Below, piece by piece: positions 1 through 11,664 of a stretch of DNA of 64,000 bases (the stretch's first letter is position 1; every line of letters starts with the position of its first letter). The DNA comes from Conchocele bisecta (lineage: Eukaryota > Mollusca > Bivalvia > Lucinida > Thyasiridae), in assembly GCA_029237695.1 (NCBI GenBank), contig CM055265.1, positions 69,475,903 to 69,539,902 of the forward strand, given 5' to 3'. The notes under the pieces were generated by a model. The model searched no databases and was not told the origin of the DNA. It saw nothing but the letters and a program-made list of their open reading frames with translations. Position numbers and translations under genes: made by a program.

Positions 1-486
1 GTAGTGCACCACATTGTAATACTTTTTCTGTCATATTATTTGCTGTATGTGTCAAACGGTCGAAGTGATGAAACTGTAAGATGGCTGTACATACAAAGAT
101 GGCAGAGATGGCAACTCGATGTACCATATAGTATACAGTAACACAAAAAATTGTTTTCTGGAAATGGCTGCGAACATTAGACGGACATGGGTAATATTCC
201 TAATAGGACGAAAAATTACATATATTACTTTTGAAAGTTATTTGATTTGTGTGTTCATGCATGTCACCCCTACACCACACTACACTTATGTGGGTGGTGG
301 TCGGGCGAACGTGACGGCGTAAATTAACGGTAGGGGTTCCTCCTTATAGGAATCACGATTTGCCTGGTTTGGCCCTCAGGTACGTTGTTTATATTTGGGC
401 TTTTGTTACCTGGGTGTTGAATTGGGTTATTGCCCTTTATAAAAGTAGTAAGAGTATTACTGATTATACTCAACAAACAAACACTA
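1..486. other. No gene seen
   Basis: Both strands contain only short random open frames without recognisable motifs. The segment leads into the 75-bp satellite array that follows. Confidence 0.6.
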
Positions 487-826
487 CATGTATAGTGAAT
501 CACTCCTCTTCAGACCACAGTATATCTGGCTACATTTGCTGGCTAACTGATCAACAGCTACAAGTATAGTAAGTCACTACTCTATAAGCCACGTTATATC
601 AGGCTGCATTTGTTGGGCAAACTAATCAGCAGGTATAATTATAGTGAGTCACTACTCTATAAGCCACGTTATGTCAGGCTGCATTTGTTGGGAAACTAAT
701 CAGCAGGTATAATTATAGTGAGTCACTACTCTATAAGCCACGTTATATCAGGCTGCATTTGTTGGGCAAACTAATCAGCAGGTATAATTATAGTGAGTCA
801 CTACTCTATAAGCCACGTTATATCAA
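487..826. repeat. 75-bp satellite, about 4.5 units
   Basis: Units begin near 'agtcactactctataagcc' and recur about every 75 bases. The first unit (about 487-570) is diverged; the next three are nearly identical. Isolated single units of the same family occur at 2722-2797 and, more diverged, at 3092-3160, so the unit also exists outside the array. Confidence 0.9.
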
Positions 827-2089
827 CGTCATGAAAAGCGGTAAACGACGTCGGAAAAACGACGTTTCAAATTGTCTAGCGTCGCCGTAAAAGTTCACAG
901 TTTGCCCTCCCATTTACGTTTACTGGTGTTAGTTAACATTAAATGTGAACAGAAAACGGAACATGATAACTTACTGAAACTTTCACTAATATGAGACGCG
1001 ATACCTTGTACCTCGGTACACATATTATGACGTCATGAATTGACGTCACGTACTTGTGACGTAATTGGACGTGAATACATGTTTGACGTTCATGGCCATG
1101 GTATCGTAACAAAAATATTATAGCAAGGATAACTTGCACGATTCCTCGCCAGCAATCAATGACTTAGAAATACTTCAGGCGCTGTACATTGTCGCCTAAC
1201 TGTCGTTCTTTGACATTTTTAATCTTTTTCGTCGGTTGTCCTTATGAATTCAAAATGGTGAACTCATAATTTAACTGGCTACATATCAGCGAAGTCTTCG
1301 CTTACACTGCACTTTGATTCCTAAATAATCTTAAATATGAACAACCTAGTGTATGCCAACGATATTACCATCTATTATCTTGGTAAATTGAGACTTTTTG
1401 AACAATTATATCCAGTACTTAGCGAATGATGTGCCATTTAATGCCACTCATTTTATCATAAATGGAGACACGCAGCTATATAATGACATAAATATCCGGG
1501 GTTTGTATTGAATTTAAAATAAATGCATCAACATATTAATTGGAAATGTGATGGTCATAAACTTGCTTTTGTAGTCGAAAGTGCTTGTGTAGTATCAAAT
1601 CATCAGTTTATCACTTGACTGCATACTAATGTAGACCAGGCGGTGGTAATGAGATCCTCAAGAAAGACACACGGCGACAAATATAAGGTATCACGCTACC
1701 AAATCTGCCCGGTATCGTGTTTTATCACAAAGTTAATGTTATAGCGGCCTACTGTCTACTTTAAAATATGTCGTCGCATACGAAATGTTAAATGATGTCG
1801 CTATCATTCCCCACCCCAAAATTATTTCAGACAGCAGCAAACAATAGGGAAACGCCTCACTCTGCCTTATTTGAAACATATTCATACGAAATTACGTTAC
1901 TTGGGCCGCAATCCAAAACATAACGTTACATTAGCAACTGCAACACGAGCCATAAACATTATTTTCATACTTTGTCTTGGCCTAATGGGAGACACTTTGC
2001 CAGGCTACGAGATATCCAAATTTGGTTGACATGCGATCAAAGATGACAAATATATAGGACTTGTCCGGACCAACACCTCATGTATACGC
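827..2089. other. No gene seen; CRE-like cluster
   Basis: No coding potential recognised. Two full TGACGTCA octamers and a TGACGTAA variant lie within about 40 bases at 1028-1066. This may be a CREB/ATF-type site cluster or chance within an AT-rich repeat. Confidence 0.5.
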
Positions 2090-2325
2090 CGTTGATAAAA
2101 ACGTCGTAATTTCGACGTCATTGATCTAAAACGTCATATAAGTTTTTACCACGCGTCATAAAACTACTTCTAAAATGAAACATAATTGGGATACATTGAT
2201 AATTTTGGCGGAATATGGCTTTTAAAAGATGTACAATTCAGAATACGCGAAAAAGTAAAAACTGAAAATGTTGTCATTAAGCGCGGGTTAGCACGGCGCG
2301 GCTCATATATTTTTGGCGTTCGTAG
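2090..2325. repeat. Dispersed repeat module, copy a
   Basis: The segment runs from 'aacgtcgtaatttcgacgtc' to 'gcgcggctcatatat'. It is similar to 2500-2725 and its right end resembles the terminus 'ggttttcacagagcgcggcc' of the large dispersed family at 21.3, 31.3 and 35.2 kb. Confidence 0.7.
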
Positions 2326-2499
2326 TTGTGCAAAAAGTACACACAAGATAATGTTGACTTTGCCCAAGGTTACGTGTCGTTTGTCAATTATTCACTAATA
2401 GTATAAAATTATACATACACTACTTAAAATCAACCTACATGGCAGGCCTATTCGTTTACTACTCCATTACGCTTAAACGTTCTTATTGACGTTGAAGTC

Positions 2500-2725
2500 G
2501 CCCGTTAGTGTTAACGTCGTAATTGCGACGTCATTGAGCTAAAACGTCGTTTGAAATTCTACCACGTGTTACAAAAATACATGTAACATGAAAAATAATT
2601 GAGATACAGTGATAGTTTTTGTGGTATATGACTTTTAAAAGATGCGGTATTCAGAATATGCAAAAAAGTGAAAAATGATTGTTTTGTCATTAAGCCCGGT
2701 TTTCGCATGACGCGGCCCATATATA
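2500..2725. repeat. Dispersed repeat module, copy b
   Basis: Second copy of the 2090-2325 module in the same orientation, ending 'cgcggcccatatatag'. It abuts a single unit of the 75-bp satellite. Confidence 0.7.
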
Positions 2726-3444
2726 GTGAGTCACTACTCTATAAGCCACGTTATATCTGGTTGGCATATGCTGGCTGACTGATAAGCAGGTAAAACTAGA
2801 AAGTCCGGTCTGTCCACGCATTTAGTGCCCTTATAAGTCATTTGAGAAGCTTACAAAAATTTCAAAAAAAAAATAAACACACGAACATACAGACGGACAA
2901 AAACTTAAAAAAAAAACAACAGACGAACGGACGTACGATCAGTAGTGAGGGTAATTGTATTAAGGCGGAAGGATGTATCGTTACTAAGTAATGAAAATAA
3001 ATAAACCGACAGACAGACATACGGAAGAATAGGGCGAAATGTGCACCGCCGATTATGCACCGCCGACTCTCGGGGTGGGGGTGGGGGGTAACTATAGTGA
3101 GTAACTTGTCAATAAGATACGTTTTGTAAGGCTACATTATACGGACACTTGGCATACTAAATAGTATTAACAACAATAAAGCCGAGATAGTACTTAAAAA
3201 TAATTCGAATAGTATATGCATGCTATTCTGTATTTACAATATTAATAATAATAATAAAATAAATATTGGGCGAGATGATGCTAGGACGAGTGGTGGCTGG
3301 GACGAATTTATTCCTTTCTATTTAACAAAAATAGCAACAACTCCATGGTGATTATGCAAACACATTATGTCCGTTTATCTGAATAATTGTGTCCAGTAGT
3401 GTTACAAAAATGAAGCTTTTGTCGTATTTATAAACCATACCTAC
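2726..3444. other. Repeat fragments, no gene
   Basis: Contains lone 75-bp satellite units (2722-2797, 3092-3160), A-rich runs with 'acagacagac' style tails, a G-rich run near 3075 and AT-rich spacer. The last 140 bases would be intron of the adjacent Harbinger-like exon on the minus strand. Confidence 0.5.
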
Positions 3445-3654
3445 CTTTGTCAACGCAGTCAATGCGTGGCTTCGTTTCGACAGAGGGGATACATCCTCTT
3501 CTATGAGGCTGACAACGTCCTCAATCGCGGCTCGCGACAACCGATAACGCTCTATCACCTCTCGATCCGACAGCTGATCGATAGGATTTCTCCGTTCGTG
3601 GAAATTGTTCCTTTGACGGCGATATTCTTCATGGAATACATGTATGGCGGCCAT
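3445..3654 (-). pseudogene. HARBI1-like (PIF/Harbinger) transposase, 5' exon only
   Basis: The ATG at 3654 opens a frame with 'YRRQRNNFHERRNP' and 'ELIERYRLSRAAI'-type helix content (actual residues VIERYRLSRAAIEDVVSLI), which is the N-terminal region of HARBI1-like nucleases. The coding match stops at 'SHALTALTK', exactly where the minus strand reads AAAG|GTAGGT, a strong splice donor at 3444. The downstream exons with the DDE catalytic triad are absent within the window, so this is a stranded 5' end of the element. The family encodes a DDE nuclease that acts in the nucleus with a Myb-like partner. The end of the element may be the inverted-repeat-like terminus at 3811-3835. Assignment to the family is fairly sure; loss of function is inferred from the missing exons. 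Confidence 0.75.
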
Positions 3655-3810
3655 GACACTTGCGATAAAAAATATTCGTACGACAGCCCAATACCTATCG
3701 TAGACTTACGGGGAAAGTTACGAACTTCGCAAGAAAGTTCGCACGAAGTTGACGTTAGTGAAACGCTAAAATGCGCCTAAGAAGTTCGTATCGATAATTT
3801 CTTATCGGAA

Positions 3811-3835
3811 GAAGTTTAGTGAAACGGGCCTCTGT
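3811..3835 (-). repeat. Terminal-inverted-repeat-like end next to the Harbinger exon
   Basis: The sequence 'gaagtttagtgaaacgggcc' followed by 'tctg' matches the ends of the 247-bp MITEs at 18009-18255 and 44054-44300. It may be the outer end of the Harbinger element whose first exon begins 157 bases away, which would tie those MITEs to this transposase. Confidence 0.5.
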
Positions 3836-5231
3836 TTCGTAACATACGACACTATATTATGCGACAATGTCCCTGTTTGTTGGTTACGCGTAGCTACAAA
3901 AACTTTACACCAGTCACACATAATTGTCTAGTGGCATACCGCTAAAGCACTTAGTTAATCAGATTAGCATTACACAATATGTACTTTCCAATGTAGCGCT
4001 GATGATAATATTTGCCATTTTACACCACAAGCTACACCATTTTCTTTTCAGTCATATTTCCTTCAAACTAAATTTAACTGATATATTGAAACATTTAATA
4101 TCCAATTCAATAACAACATGTCCTGGAAGTATGTCAACAGACCACTCCATTTTAAAGCATAATGCATTGTACTAACTTAAAGTTAGTCACTGCCAGACAT
4201 ATAGTTGTCGACAATTTCCACCTATTGATTACGATGGCAATCATTGAAGTGCATTCTATGAACCGAGTGGGAATGTTCACCTGATGTTCGAATTGGCAAG
4301 TATTTACTATCAGGACATTTACTTATGTTGGCTGAGGGCGGATGCTGCCAAATGCAGCTATGAGTATTATTTTACTACGTATGTCGTGTTTTAGCCGCTA
4401 TTGATATTATTTTGAAGTACAGTGTTGCTATGACGTGCTTGTAATGGTAATTACATGTCATGTGCAAAAAGTTGTTGTTCTCGCGACAGCGTCCACAATG
4501 TTAATCAATTTCATCATATTGTCCCTTCTTTTGTACATTTTCTATGTTGCATTGTACTTATTGGTGACCTGTTACATGATTGTCGCACATTACACTAAAG
4601 TTCTTTGGTTTGTCACTGTCATGGTGTTGCCTTATTGACCGTTTTATTTCGTCGCTGTATGTTTCCTCTACGTTACTGTCTCTGTGCGCCATAATATGAA
4701 GTTAACGAGACCGTATGGGCGTTGTGACGCCATACTAACCAGGTTTAACTATATTGATCACTGACGATTCGGCAGGGTACGGTTTTGTGCCTCCTGGTAC
4801 TGTACGTGAGTGGCTTTTCGTATTTTCTTTTTATTGTCATTGCTGTTCTAATTTATTTAATTAGTGAGAGTGATTTGTCAATTAATTGATTTCTTGGCGG
4901 GCATCAAATAGCGTTCATAAAAAGAAGAATCGTTTATAATAAGTAAGTAATACGTATTATACGCAGTAGATACCCGTGTTTATATATCATATGTGTGGTT
5001 TATCTCAACGAATGTCGTAATAGTAACACATTCCGCGGTTGTGTGAAACCTATTGTTATAGCTATATGAAATATGTAGCAGTGGTGCCTGTAAATAATGC
5101 ACTCACACATGAAGCAACAAGACGTATATGGATGTTCAATATATACATATCGGAAGATTATAATCGACTGGTGTAAATAAGATCATGACTAGTGATTAAA
5201 TAATATAGTTATTGCAGTATTAAAATGAGTT
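3831..5231. repeat. 1.4-kb duplicated segment, copy A
   Basis: Collinear with 55723-57152 from 'tctgtttcgtaacatacgac' to 'attaaaatgag', same orientation, differing by scattered substitutions and small indels. An 83-codon frame (3924-4175) is open in both copies, but it starts at TTG and the visible differences between copies are mostly amino-acid changing, so I do not call a gene. The left edge abuts the Harbinger-like terminus and the right edge lies 25 bases from the PolB element. Confidence 0.9.
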
Positions 5232-5256
5232 TCCTGCATTCATATATATCATATAT

Positions 5257-5536
5257 AGTAGTATATAGGGAGTCAGTTCGTTACCGCGAAGTGTGGGGGA
5301 AGAATTGAAACATTGTAGCACATAGGTATGTAAAATCCTGTTAATTTAAAGCGAAATAAATACAACCCACAGTAAAACAAAATGATAGCACCAAAGTTTG
5401 TAAAATGTGTCCCCGATTTGCAGCGGTTTCGGCTACCCAACGAAATAGTAAGTCGATTTGCAAGGGTTTCGGCTACCTGTTTCAGCTACCCAAGGAAATA
5501 GTAAGTCGATATACGCGGGAGGTCTCCCATATAGAA
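5257..5536 (+). repeat. Left TIR of the PolB element
   Basis: Inverted match to 12161-12504, beginning AGTAGTATATAGGG and ending near 'gaggtctcccatatag'. It contains copies of an internal motif 'ggtttcggctacc' followed by 'gaaatagtaagtcgat'; the left TIR has fewer units of this motif than the right one. Confidence 0.9.
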
Positions 5537-5945
5537 AGCGGAGATTTGGTCGAGGCTACCAAGGTTTCGGCTACTTTTGCAGTTTTTTGGAAATCGAGAA
5601 GTGGACAACATCGGGAGGCCACTGTGCGAACCACAGACTCCGCTTCGGTGTAGAATGGGGGGAGCCTCGCACTACACCCAACAAGAAGAAATCCAGATGG
5701 TTTGTGGTATGTCGGGTGGCAGTTCTAGCTACCAATCGAAGTTCCCAATAGGGGAGGGTTCGGATACTTTTTTTTCCAAAAGGGCTACTGCATGTAGAAC
5801 GGGTCGCGCCCTCCAGAGGGAGGGTGTGCGGGCTCACTAGGAGTGTTTTTTTCATTCGGGATATTGGGCTGTTTGGCGTGGTGTACGAACTGGGAGTCGG
5901 GATCTGTTTTGGTCTTTAATTTGGAACAAATTAGTCTACGGGACT
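5537..5945. other. Inner flank of left TIR, no confident gene
   Basis: Open frames on both strands (for example a minus frame 5785-6036 with a hydrophobic stretch 'AAVAAYTACKILFPVVAL') overlap the end of the neighbouring HTH gene in another frame. The minus frame could be a C-terminal membrane-anchored part of that gene after a frameshift, but nothing confirms it. Confidence 0.4.
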
Positions 5946-6551
5946 CTAGAGCCACGACTGGAAACAATATTTTGCAGGCCGTGTACGCCGCCACCGCTGC
6001 ACACATCCACCACTTCGTATTCTGTACGTTCTCCAAATATCGTGCAGCTCCCCTACAGAGCTTGTTTCTCTAGCGGTTCGCTCTATTTTAGTATCTCTAG
6101 AGAGGGCCCCCAATGTCTCAATTTCTTCCTCTATTTCGTCACTTAGGGAAAGGGCCTCCAATATTCTGGTTTCCATCTCGTCTAAACGGGATTCCAAACG
6201 TCTCTCCATGTCGGACAGGTGCGTCGATTCTTCGAACGAGCTGGTGTTTCGCGCATCTTCTAGTAGAGCCGTGGGGAACTCGGTAGGGCCCGCAAAACCA
6301 GGCGCGGTCACCCTGTGTACTACGGGGGTAGGGGTTTCTTGTTCTTCTAAATTTGTTCCAAATTTGGTTTCTTCGGGTTTTGTACTACGTTCCGCACCGA
6401 CGGCGTCCCATATTCTTCGAATGCGAGTGGTACCGATTCCAAATTTCTTCTTCGTATTGTCTGCAGACTCTATACCCCGAAGATTACGGATATCTTCTAT
6501 ATCTTGTTCGGAGAAATTTTGCTTTGGTGGCATATTTTTTTGTAGGCACAT
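5946..6551 (-). CDS. Small helix-turn-helix / coiled-coil protein
   Basis: A 201-codon frame; the second methionine (codon 7, ATG at 6533) gives an MPPK start resembling the MPKS start of the + strand gene at 7521. Residues about 13-50 form a predicted HTH with GI..A...KKKFGIG and a following RIRRIW. The same spacing GI..A...RKKHHIG and LTDLW is found in the 7521-7784 protein, so the two look paralogous. Residues about 110-165 are rich in Glu/Leu/Arg and look like a coiled coil (RRLESRLDEMETRI). The last 35 residues are Arg/Trp-rich and may be read out of frame. An AT-rich TATA-like tract (6550-6566) lies just upstream. I do not recognise a named family. A DNA-binding regulator or a terminal-binding protein are possibilities, not established. 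Confidence 0.55.
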   Translation of the reverse strand: MCLQKNMPPKQNFSEQDIEDIRNLRGIESADNTKKKFGIGTTRIRRIWDAVGAERSTKPEETKFGTNLEEQETPTPVVHRVTAPGFAGPTEFPTALLEDARNTSSFEESTHLSDMERRLESRLDEMETRILEALSLSDEIEEEIETLGALSRDTKIERTARETSSVGELHDIWRTYRIRSGGCVQRWRRTRPAKYCFQSWL

Positions 6552-6566
6552 ATAAATATATTTTGC
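6550..6566 (-). promoter_or_regulatory. TATA-like tract upstream of the HTH ORF
   Basis: The minus strand reads AAAATATATTTATATG about 17-33 bases before the ATG at 6533. Similar tracts precede the other ORFs of the element. Confidence 0.35.
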
Positions 6567-6589
6567 CCAATGTTCAACATGATTTTCCT

Positions 6590-6925
6590 AGGTAAAACCA
6601 GGCATACTAGCACCACAACTAGGCGTACGAGCACCACGCCCAGGCATACCAGCACCACACCTAGGCATACCAGCACCACAACTAGGCATACCAGCACCAC
6701 ACCTAGGCATACCAGCACCACGCCCAGGCATACCAGCACCACACCTAGGCATACCAGCACCACATCTAGGCATACCAGCACCACACCTAGGCATACCAGC
6801 ATCACGCCCAGGCATACCAGCACCACACCTAGGCTTACTCGTACCACGACTAGGCATACTAGTACCACAACTAGGCATACTAGTACCACAACTAGGCATA
6901 CTAGTAACACAACTATGCATACTAG
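6590..6925. repeat. 21-bp minisatellite inside the PolB element
   Basis: About sixteen units of 'aggcataccagcaccacacc' (21 bases, units varying at a few positions). Since 21 is a multiple of three and the unit lacks stops, several frames stay open: the + strand reads RHTSTTP repeats and the minus strand MPRCGAG repeats. The minus frame (6588-6920) has an ATG and would give a Gly/Met/Cys/Pro heptapeptide repeat protein, but coding is unproven. Confidence 0.9.
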
Positions 6926-6975
6926 GTTAGCCCTGAGTTAGATTCAGTTAGCCCTGAGTTAGATTTGAGTTACAT
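6926..6975. repeat. Short direct repeat
   Basis: 'gttagccctgagttagatt' occurs twice in succession, a minor tandem duplication at the edge of the minisatellite. Confidence 0.6.
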
Positions 6976-7100
6976 TCAAAATTTATAACTGGATTATCTA
7001 GAGAAAATTGGCCAAAACCTATAGAAAGCGCTACCAAGGTTTCGACTACCGTTTTTTAAATCTGTAGCTGCACCACCGGTTTCTACATTGTATATAGGTG
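6976..7100 (+). pseudogene. Fragment of a second copy of the + strand HTH protein
   Basis: Codons from about 6976 read KFITGLSRENWPKP, nearly the same as KFIMGLSRDNWPKT in the 7521-7784 protein. About 18 codons further on both have a PPV tripeptide. Upstream the similarity is lost, so only the middle and end of the gene remain. This shows that the element has carried at least two copies of this small gene. Confidence 0.6.
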
Positions 7101-7303
7101 TTGAAAACAAAATATGCGCTTTCTTCAAATATGTATTGGATTTATTCGACTGTGGCTCTAGCAGGTTTGCTTGGTGCTGTGTTCAAATTATCCTAATAGA
7201 AAGCCCCCCTGTAATTCAACCCCTCGTACTGCCGGAGATATGGATTAATTCGCCATGTAGATTTTTTCGAACTGCTTTATAATGCTTTCAACAAGTGGGC
7301 TCA
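7101..7303. other. Spacer inside the PolB element
   Basis: No confident gene. On the minus strand a short frame starts ATGATGAGC, overlapping the stop of the 64-residue ORF, and stops after 20 codons; further open segments lie beyond that stop. It may be a decayed small ORF. Confidence 0.4.
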
Positions 7304-7498
7304 TCATTGAATCTTTACAGGTTTTCGTTTTGTAGTGGCTTCTAGCTCCCTCTCTTCCTCGTGTAACTTTTTTAGACGTTCTATAATTCCGTCTTGGAGA
7401 CCTAAAATATCCTCATAGCAAGCCTCATCAAATTTTGTTTTTACGTCTTCTTCTTTTGTAAACATATTTATTTCCAATTGTGAATTAATGTTAGACAT
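7304..7498 (-). CDS. Small charged ORF, 64 residues
   Basis: ATG at 7498, stop at 7304. The product is rich in Glu/Lys/Leu with a likely helical stretch IIERLKKLHEEERELEA, so a short coiled coil is plausible. It is divergent from the + strand ORF starting at 7521, with only a TA tract between them. I do not recognise a family. It could be a real small element gene or a decayed remnant. Confidence 0.45.
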   Translation of the reverse strand: MSNINSQLEINMFTKEEDVKTKFDEACYEDILGLQDGIIERLKKLHEEERELEATTKRKPVKIQ

Positions 7499-7499
7499 T

Positions 7500-7516
7500 T
7501 ATATATATATATATAA
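7500..7516. promoter_or_regulatory. Shared TA tract between divergent ORFs
   Basis: 'atatatatatatataaaa' separates the starts at 7498 (minus) and 7521 (plus). It could act as a bidirectional TATA element, though it lies closer to both ATGs than a canonical TATA box would; it may be only a microsatellite. Confidence 0.3.
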
Positions 7517-7520
7517 AACC

Positions 7521-7784
7521 ATGCCTAAATCGGTTATTACGCAGGAAGCGCTGATAGATATTTTGCAGTCCCGTGGAATTGTTCCTGCCTATGAAGTTAG
7601 AAAGAAGCACCATATTGGTCCCAAACACCTTACAGATCTGTGGAAATATGATAAATTTATCATGGGACTTTCTAGAGATAATTGGCCAAAAACCCCGGAA
7701 ACCCGTGATAAGCCCCCCGTTGGAAGACCTAAGGTGTGTAAGATACTTCAAAAATTGAACAGGCTGCATAATTTTATTTCATGA
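7521..7784 (+). CDS. Small HTH protein with AT-hook-like tail
   Basis: The ATG at 7521 (MPKS) is preferred over an upstream in-frame ATG at 7488 that would translate the TA tract. The 87-residue product has a predicted HTH at about residues 6-40 with GI..A...RKKHHIG and LTDLWK, matching the pattern of the minus-strand 5946-6551 protein. A GLSRDNWPK motif and a PPVGRPKV segment follow; GRP is the core of AT-hooks. Its stop lies 4 bases from the convergent stop of the polymerase. A partial second copy lies at 6976-7100. A sequence-specific DNA-binding role at the element ends is a reasonable guess only. Confidence 0.55.
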   Translation: MPKSVITQEALIDILQSRGIVPAYEVRKKHHIGPKHLTDLWKYDKFIMGLSRDNWPKTPETRDKPPVGRPKVCKILQKLNRLHNFIS

Positions 7785-7788
7785 AAGT

Positions 7789-10700
7789 TTAAAGGGGTTC
7801 TGTATGTATCCCATCTTCTAAAACCCTACTCTTGTCATAGTAAGCGGACAGTCCTAATTTATTTTGGGTATATGTTTTCCTAACACCATTTCTCATTCTA
7901 AACCCTCTGTGTGTTCCTCTATCCGTTCCAACCTGGTGTAGGGCCTCCATATACCTTCTCGATGTAAGACTATTTTGCCTGGCAGATAACCCCTTTGCTG
8001 AATGTTTTAATTCATTATTTTTAAATGTTTCAACCAAATAGCATTTACTGGATAGAGCTATTGCACGATCTCATTGAAACTCTGTTTTGAATAGCCCTGG
8101 TTCTCTATTACTCCATTTATCCCACGCTAGCCATTCTTTTTTATGTTTTTTTGAAATCGTCTAGCATTTCTGGTTTTATCATTCAATCTAGCTCTCCACC
8201 CTTCATACTAACCCCCATATACAAACTATCAGTATCTATCTGTACTAGTTCAAAATCTGCTCTATCTACGTATTTGTTCATAAAATCATAATAAAATTCT
8301 AACATTCTTTGTTTTGCATATTGGTATACAGCAATCCCACAGTGAAATGGACGAGTCATATTGGCATTTACTTTTCTTGAGGATATTTCGTAAGGATCTC
8401 CTATTTCCTCTAAATCATCGAAATACGCTGATCTTAAAGCTTTGTCCACACATTTTTCATCTTTTGTATACGTTGTGTTGAGGTGTTTTTCGGGGGATTC
8501 TATCATTTTCCCGCAACATGAGTTACCTAATAGTTTCATTATATCTGCAATTGGGGACTTGGAGCTATCAACATCTCCGGATCTCCTGGCTGAAGTAACT
8601 TCTTTAACAAACCATTCAAAGGGCTTACCTGCTATATAATTTATTACTCTGTAAATCCCTGTAATCTCTAAACCATGTTTCAAATACCATTTTAATAATG
8701 GGGCAAATAGTAATACTTTTTGAGCAGACATTGCACCTACTAGTTTTCTACCATCTCCTCTTGCACGGTTAGTTTCTTGTAAATACTGTAACATCTTCTC
8801 TGGAACTTCCTCCTCCTCTACAACATCTTATTTATAAATATGGGGACATTTCCGAAAACTTCTCTTTTAAACTGCTGGGAACCTCTATATCTACTTCAGC
8901 AAAGCCAAACCACTTACCATTTAAAACCGCCTTGGAAAACTTATTTATTTTAATAGGGTCGTGAGGGCTGCTTTCCTCGTGTAGTTTCCCTTCGCCACAT
9001 GGTATATGTTTGCTTAATGTTGATAAATATAGGGCGTTTTCATCAAAACCAAGTACGGCTTCGCAAAGCTTTCCATTTCCATCTGGGGCTGACCTAATTC
9101 TCGTAACACCTGCTTCTACATATCTTGTAAACACAATTGACGGACCTCCAACTAATGCTCCTTTTAACATTTCATATATTTCCTCACCAGGGGCATACAG
9201 TGGTGGACATATCGCGTCTGCTATCTTACTCTCTTTGGTTTGATAAGGTTTTATATGTTTTTTTATCGTTCCTCTGAGAATGTATTGTAAAGCAACTCCT
9301 GGTAGGGTAACTGCATCTTTAAACATATATATACCTTTTGTTTGATAAAATTTTGTCATTTTTCCGATAGCTTCTAAAAAGGGGCCAACATCCAAGTTGT
9401 TATAGTATTTTAACCAGTCTTTGAAAGACTTCATATTTAATCTGTTATAAATGTTGTTGCACTCTTCCAACTGTTTTTTGGTTATCATTTTATTTGGAGT
9501 TAATTTATTCGTCCAATTTTTAAGCGGTGGTAGCCCCTCATAAGATAGTTTATCGGGGGAATCGAACCATTCATAGGGGAAGAAGGATTTTTCACCTTCG
9601 CATCCATAAGCCTTAACCCATCTATCGTAATCGATACCAGGGGCAAGATACAATTTTACATCTAAAAACCTAAATTCTGATGTAAATAGAAAAATGGTTG
9701 TATTTGCTTTCTTTTCTACTAGTACCTTAGAGGTTTTATCAGTTAAAATATCAACTAAATGCTTCTTTATTAAATTAAGATCGTAATTACTGGAATTGAA
9801 CCCAATTACTGGGACTTGTGAAATCCAACTGGTAATCTCCCGCTTTTGAGAAGTGTAAAGATACTCCATGTCTGCAGGGTACCCATATGTATTGCTACTC
9901 CCCACGGCCTCTCGGATATTGTCTCCCCTCCTCTTTACATCTTCCATAAATAGGGTTACTAATTGTTTTGGAGAAGTATCACATATGTGAGTTATATTGT
10001 TGGATAGAGTATCCCCTATACTAACACTTATTGGGACATGTTCGTTTATAAACTCTAGATATTTAGTTGGGTTACGCTTTTCTTTACTTCCGTCTAAATA
10101 TGCTTCAAAATCGTATACAATATGATATGGGTAAATCACTGTAGGAGGCTTTTCGAGTTCCTTTAACATCCTCAGGTTTACAAATTGCATCATACTCGCA
10201 TTCAAAAATAGTTACTAATTTACACTTACCCTCAATTGCTTCGTCTCTCTCGTTGGATCTTCTAAGCTTATTTTTATAATCTTTGCAATGTTTGGGACAT
10301 CCGTGCCAATAACAGCCGTGAAATTGATAAACCGTATCAGTCATAGGGCAATACCCATCCACTGGGGCTCCCGCAATTATTCTTTCTCCACCGTGGCCAC
10401 ATACTGCAGTGTGAATGTGGGGTCCTGGCAAAGATTTTATCCAACTGATTGATTTCTTGCTACAACTGGGTTTTGGATAGAAAGCTCTTTCGAACGCTGA
10501 TACTGGTCGATCTATTTTTTCCCCTTTACACGATACTTTGGTTAATCCCTTCATACAAGTCAATGCGTGCCGGGTTAAATTACTGACCTTTGTAAAGCGT
10601 TGTTTGCAGTCGAAGCAACAATAATTGTTTTCAGCGGCTTTATTCATATCTGTAATAAGGAAGGCGTGATCGTTATAGATGCCTATTTTCATCTTTTTAT

Positions 10701-11664
10701 TACCAATCTTATCGTAATGAGCTGCTACTTTTCTTAAATACCATGTTCCCTCTTCTGTAGGTTCGTATGCATTAATACCTATTTTAAAACACTCTTCTAT
10801 TTTCTTGATATCTCCAAATAGTATGGGGCCTTCGGGTTTCGGTAATTTATGGGTTTTACAAAACTGCAAATACTTTTGCTGGAGTTCTTTGGTCAATATC
10901 AAGCACCTATCGGCCCTAAGCTTCGAAGTGTGGAGGGCCAAGCATCTAAATAAACAAAGATCATCATTGAAACTATCCAGGGGCTTCATCCCTTTCTTAT
11001 AACGCAACCACTCTGGCATTCGACCTCCTGCCACTTTTTCGGATTGCATTCCAGCATCACCTTTGGGGATTTCATACCCCTTTAAAGCTGTTCCATATAC
11101 TATTTTAACGCTGACACCCATCCATCTTACAAACCTCCATTTTGTGCTTGGCCTATCTATTTTATCTATGTTTAATCTATGCTCTTCTTGTTTATTAATC
11201 CACTCTTCAACCTCATCGTAACCCCTAAACCACGGACTTCCGGATAAATTTTTATATACCAACGTTGTCGGCTTTCCTCTTGCGTCTCTCTCCTCTTGGT
11301 GAATTAATTTGTAAGAAAAAGAGAATCTTAGGTAAAAACTGTCGGTTAACAAAGGCTCTAACTCACCCATTATCCTTTTGCTGTTATTTATTTGAAGTTT
11401 TCTTTTCATGGTTATTGTAGTTATCTTACGCCCTTTTACTATTTCTTTTTCTTTTTGTTTATAATCTTCTAATATTTCGCTACCTTCCTCTATTAATTGT
11501 TGTAATAAACGCGCTTTCTGCACTCGTTTTTGAGGTTTGCCGATGTTCCTGCTTCTAAGACTGAGGGAAGCCTCATCAGCTATATTCTGTGCTATCTTTT
11601 CTATATTCTTTTTTTCCACCCCCTTAAATACCCCCCGAGACATTGCACGAGCCATTCTTTTCAT
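7789..11664 (-). pseudogene. Protein-primed type-B DNA polymerase with OTU-like N-terminal region, disrupted
   Basis: Start ATG 11664, final stop at 7789, about 1290 codons in four open segments: 11664-about 10155, about 10155-8832, 8794-8183 and about 8158-7789. N-terminal segment: Cys/His pair DDLCLFRC (Cys about 237) and NDHAF (His about 333) fit an OTU-like cysteine protease; C350, C353, H365 and C370 form a zinc finger; VDGY (about 435) and YQFHGCYWHGCP (about 446) resemble a nuclease-like module seen next to Polinton polymerases. Then 3'-5' exonuclease motifs YDFEAY, GFNSSNYDLN and YNNLD, polymerase motif A FDENALYLS, motif B LLGNSCCGK (Cys where Tyr is usual) and motif C QIDTDSLYM. The C-terminal segment ends with a DGIHTEPL tail typical of Polinton-type polymerases. 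Breaks: a frameshift near 10155, a stop plus frameshift at 8795-8832, a stop/frameshift at 8158-8185 and an in-frame TGA at 8071-8073. Replication of the element by protein priming is known for the family; this copy cannot make a full enzyme without recoding. Confidence 0.9.
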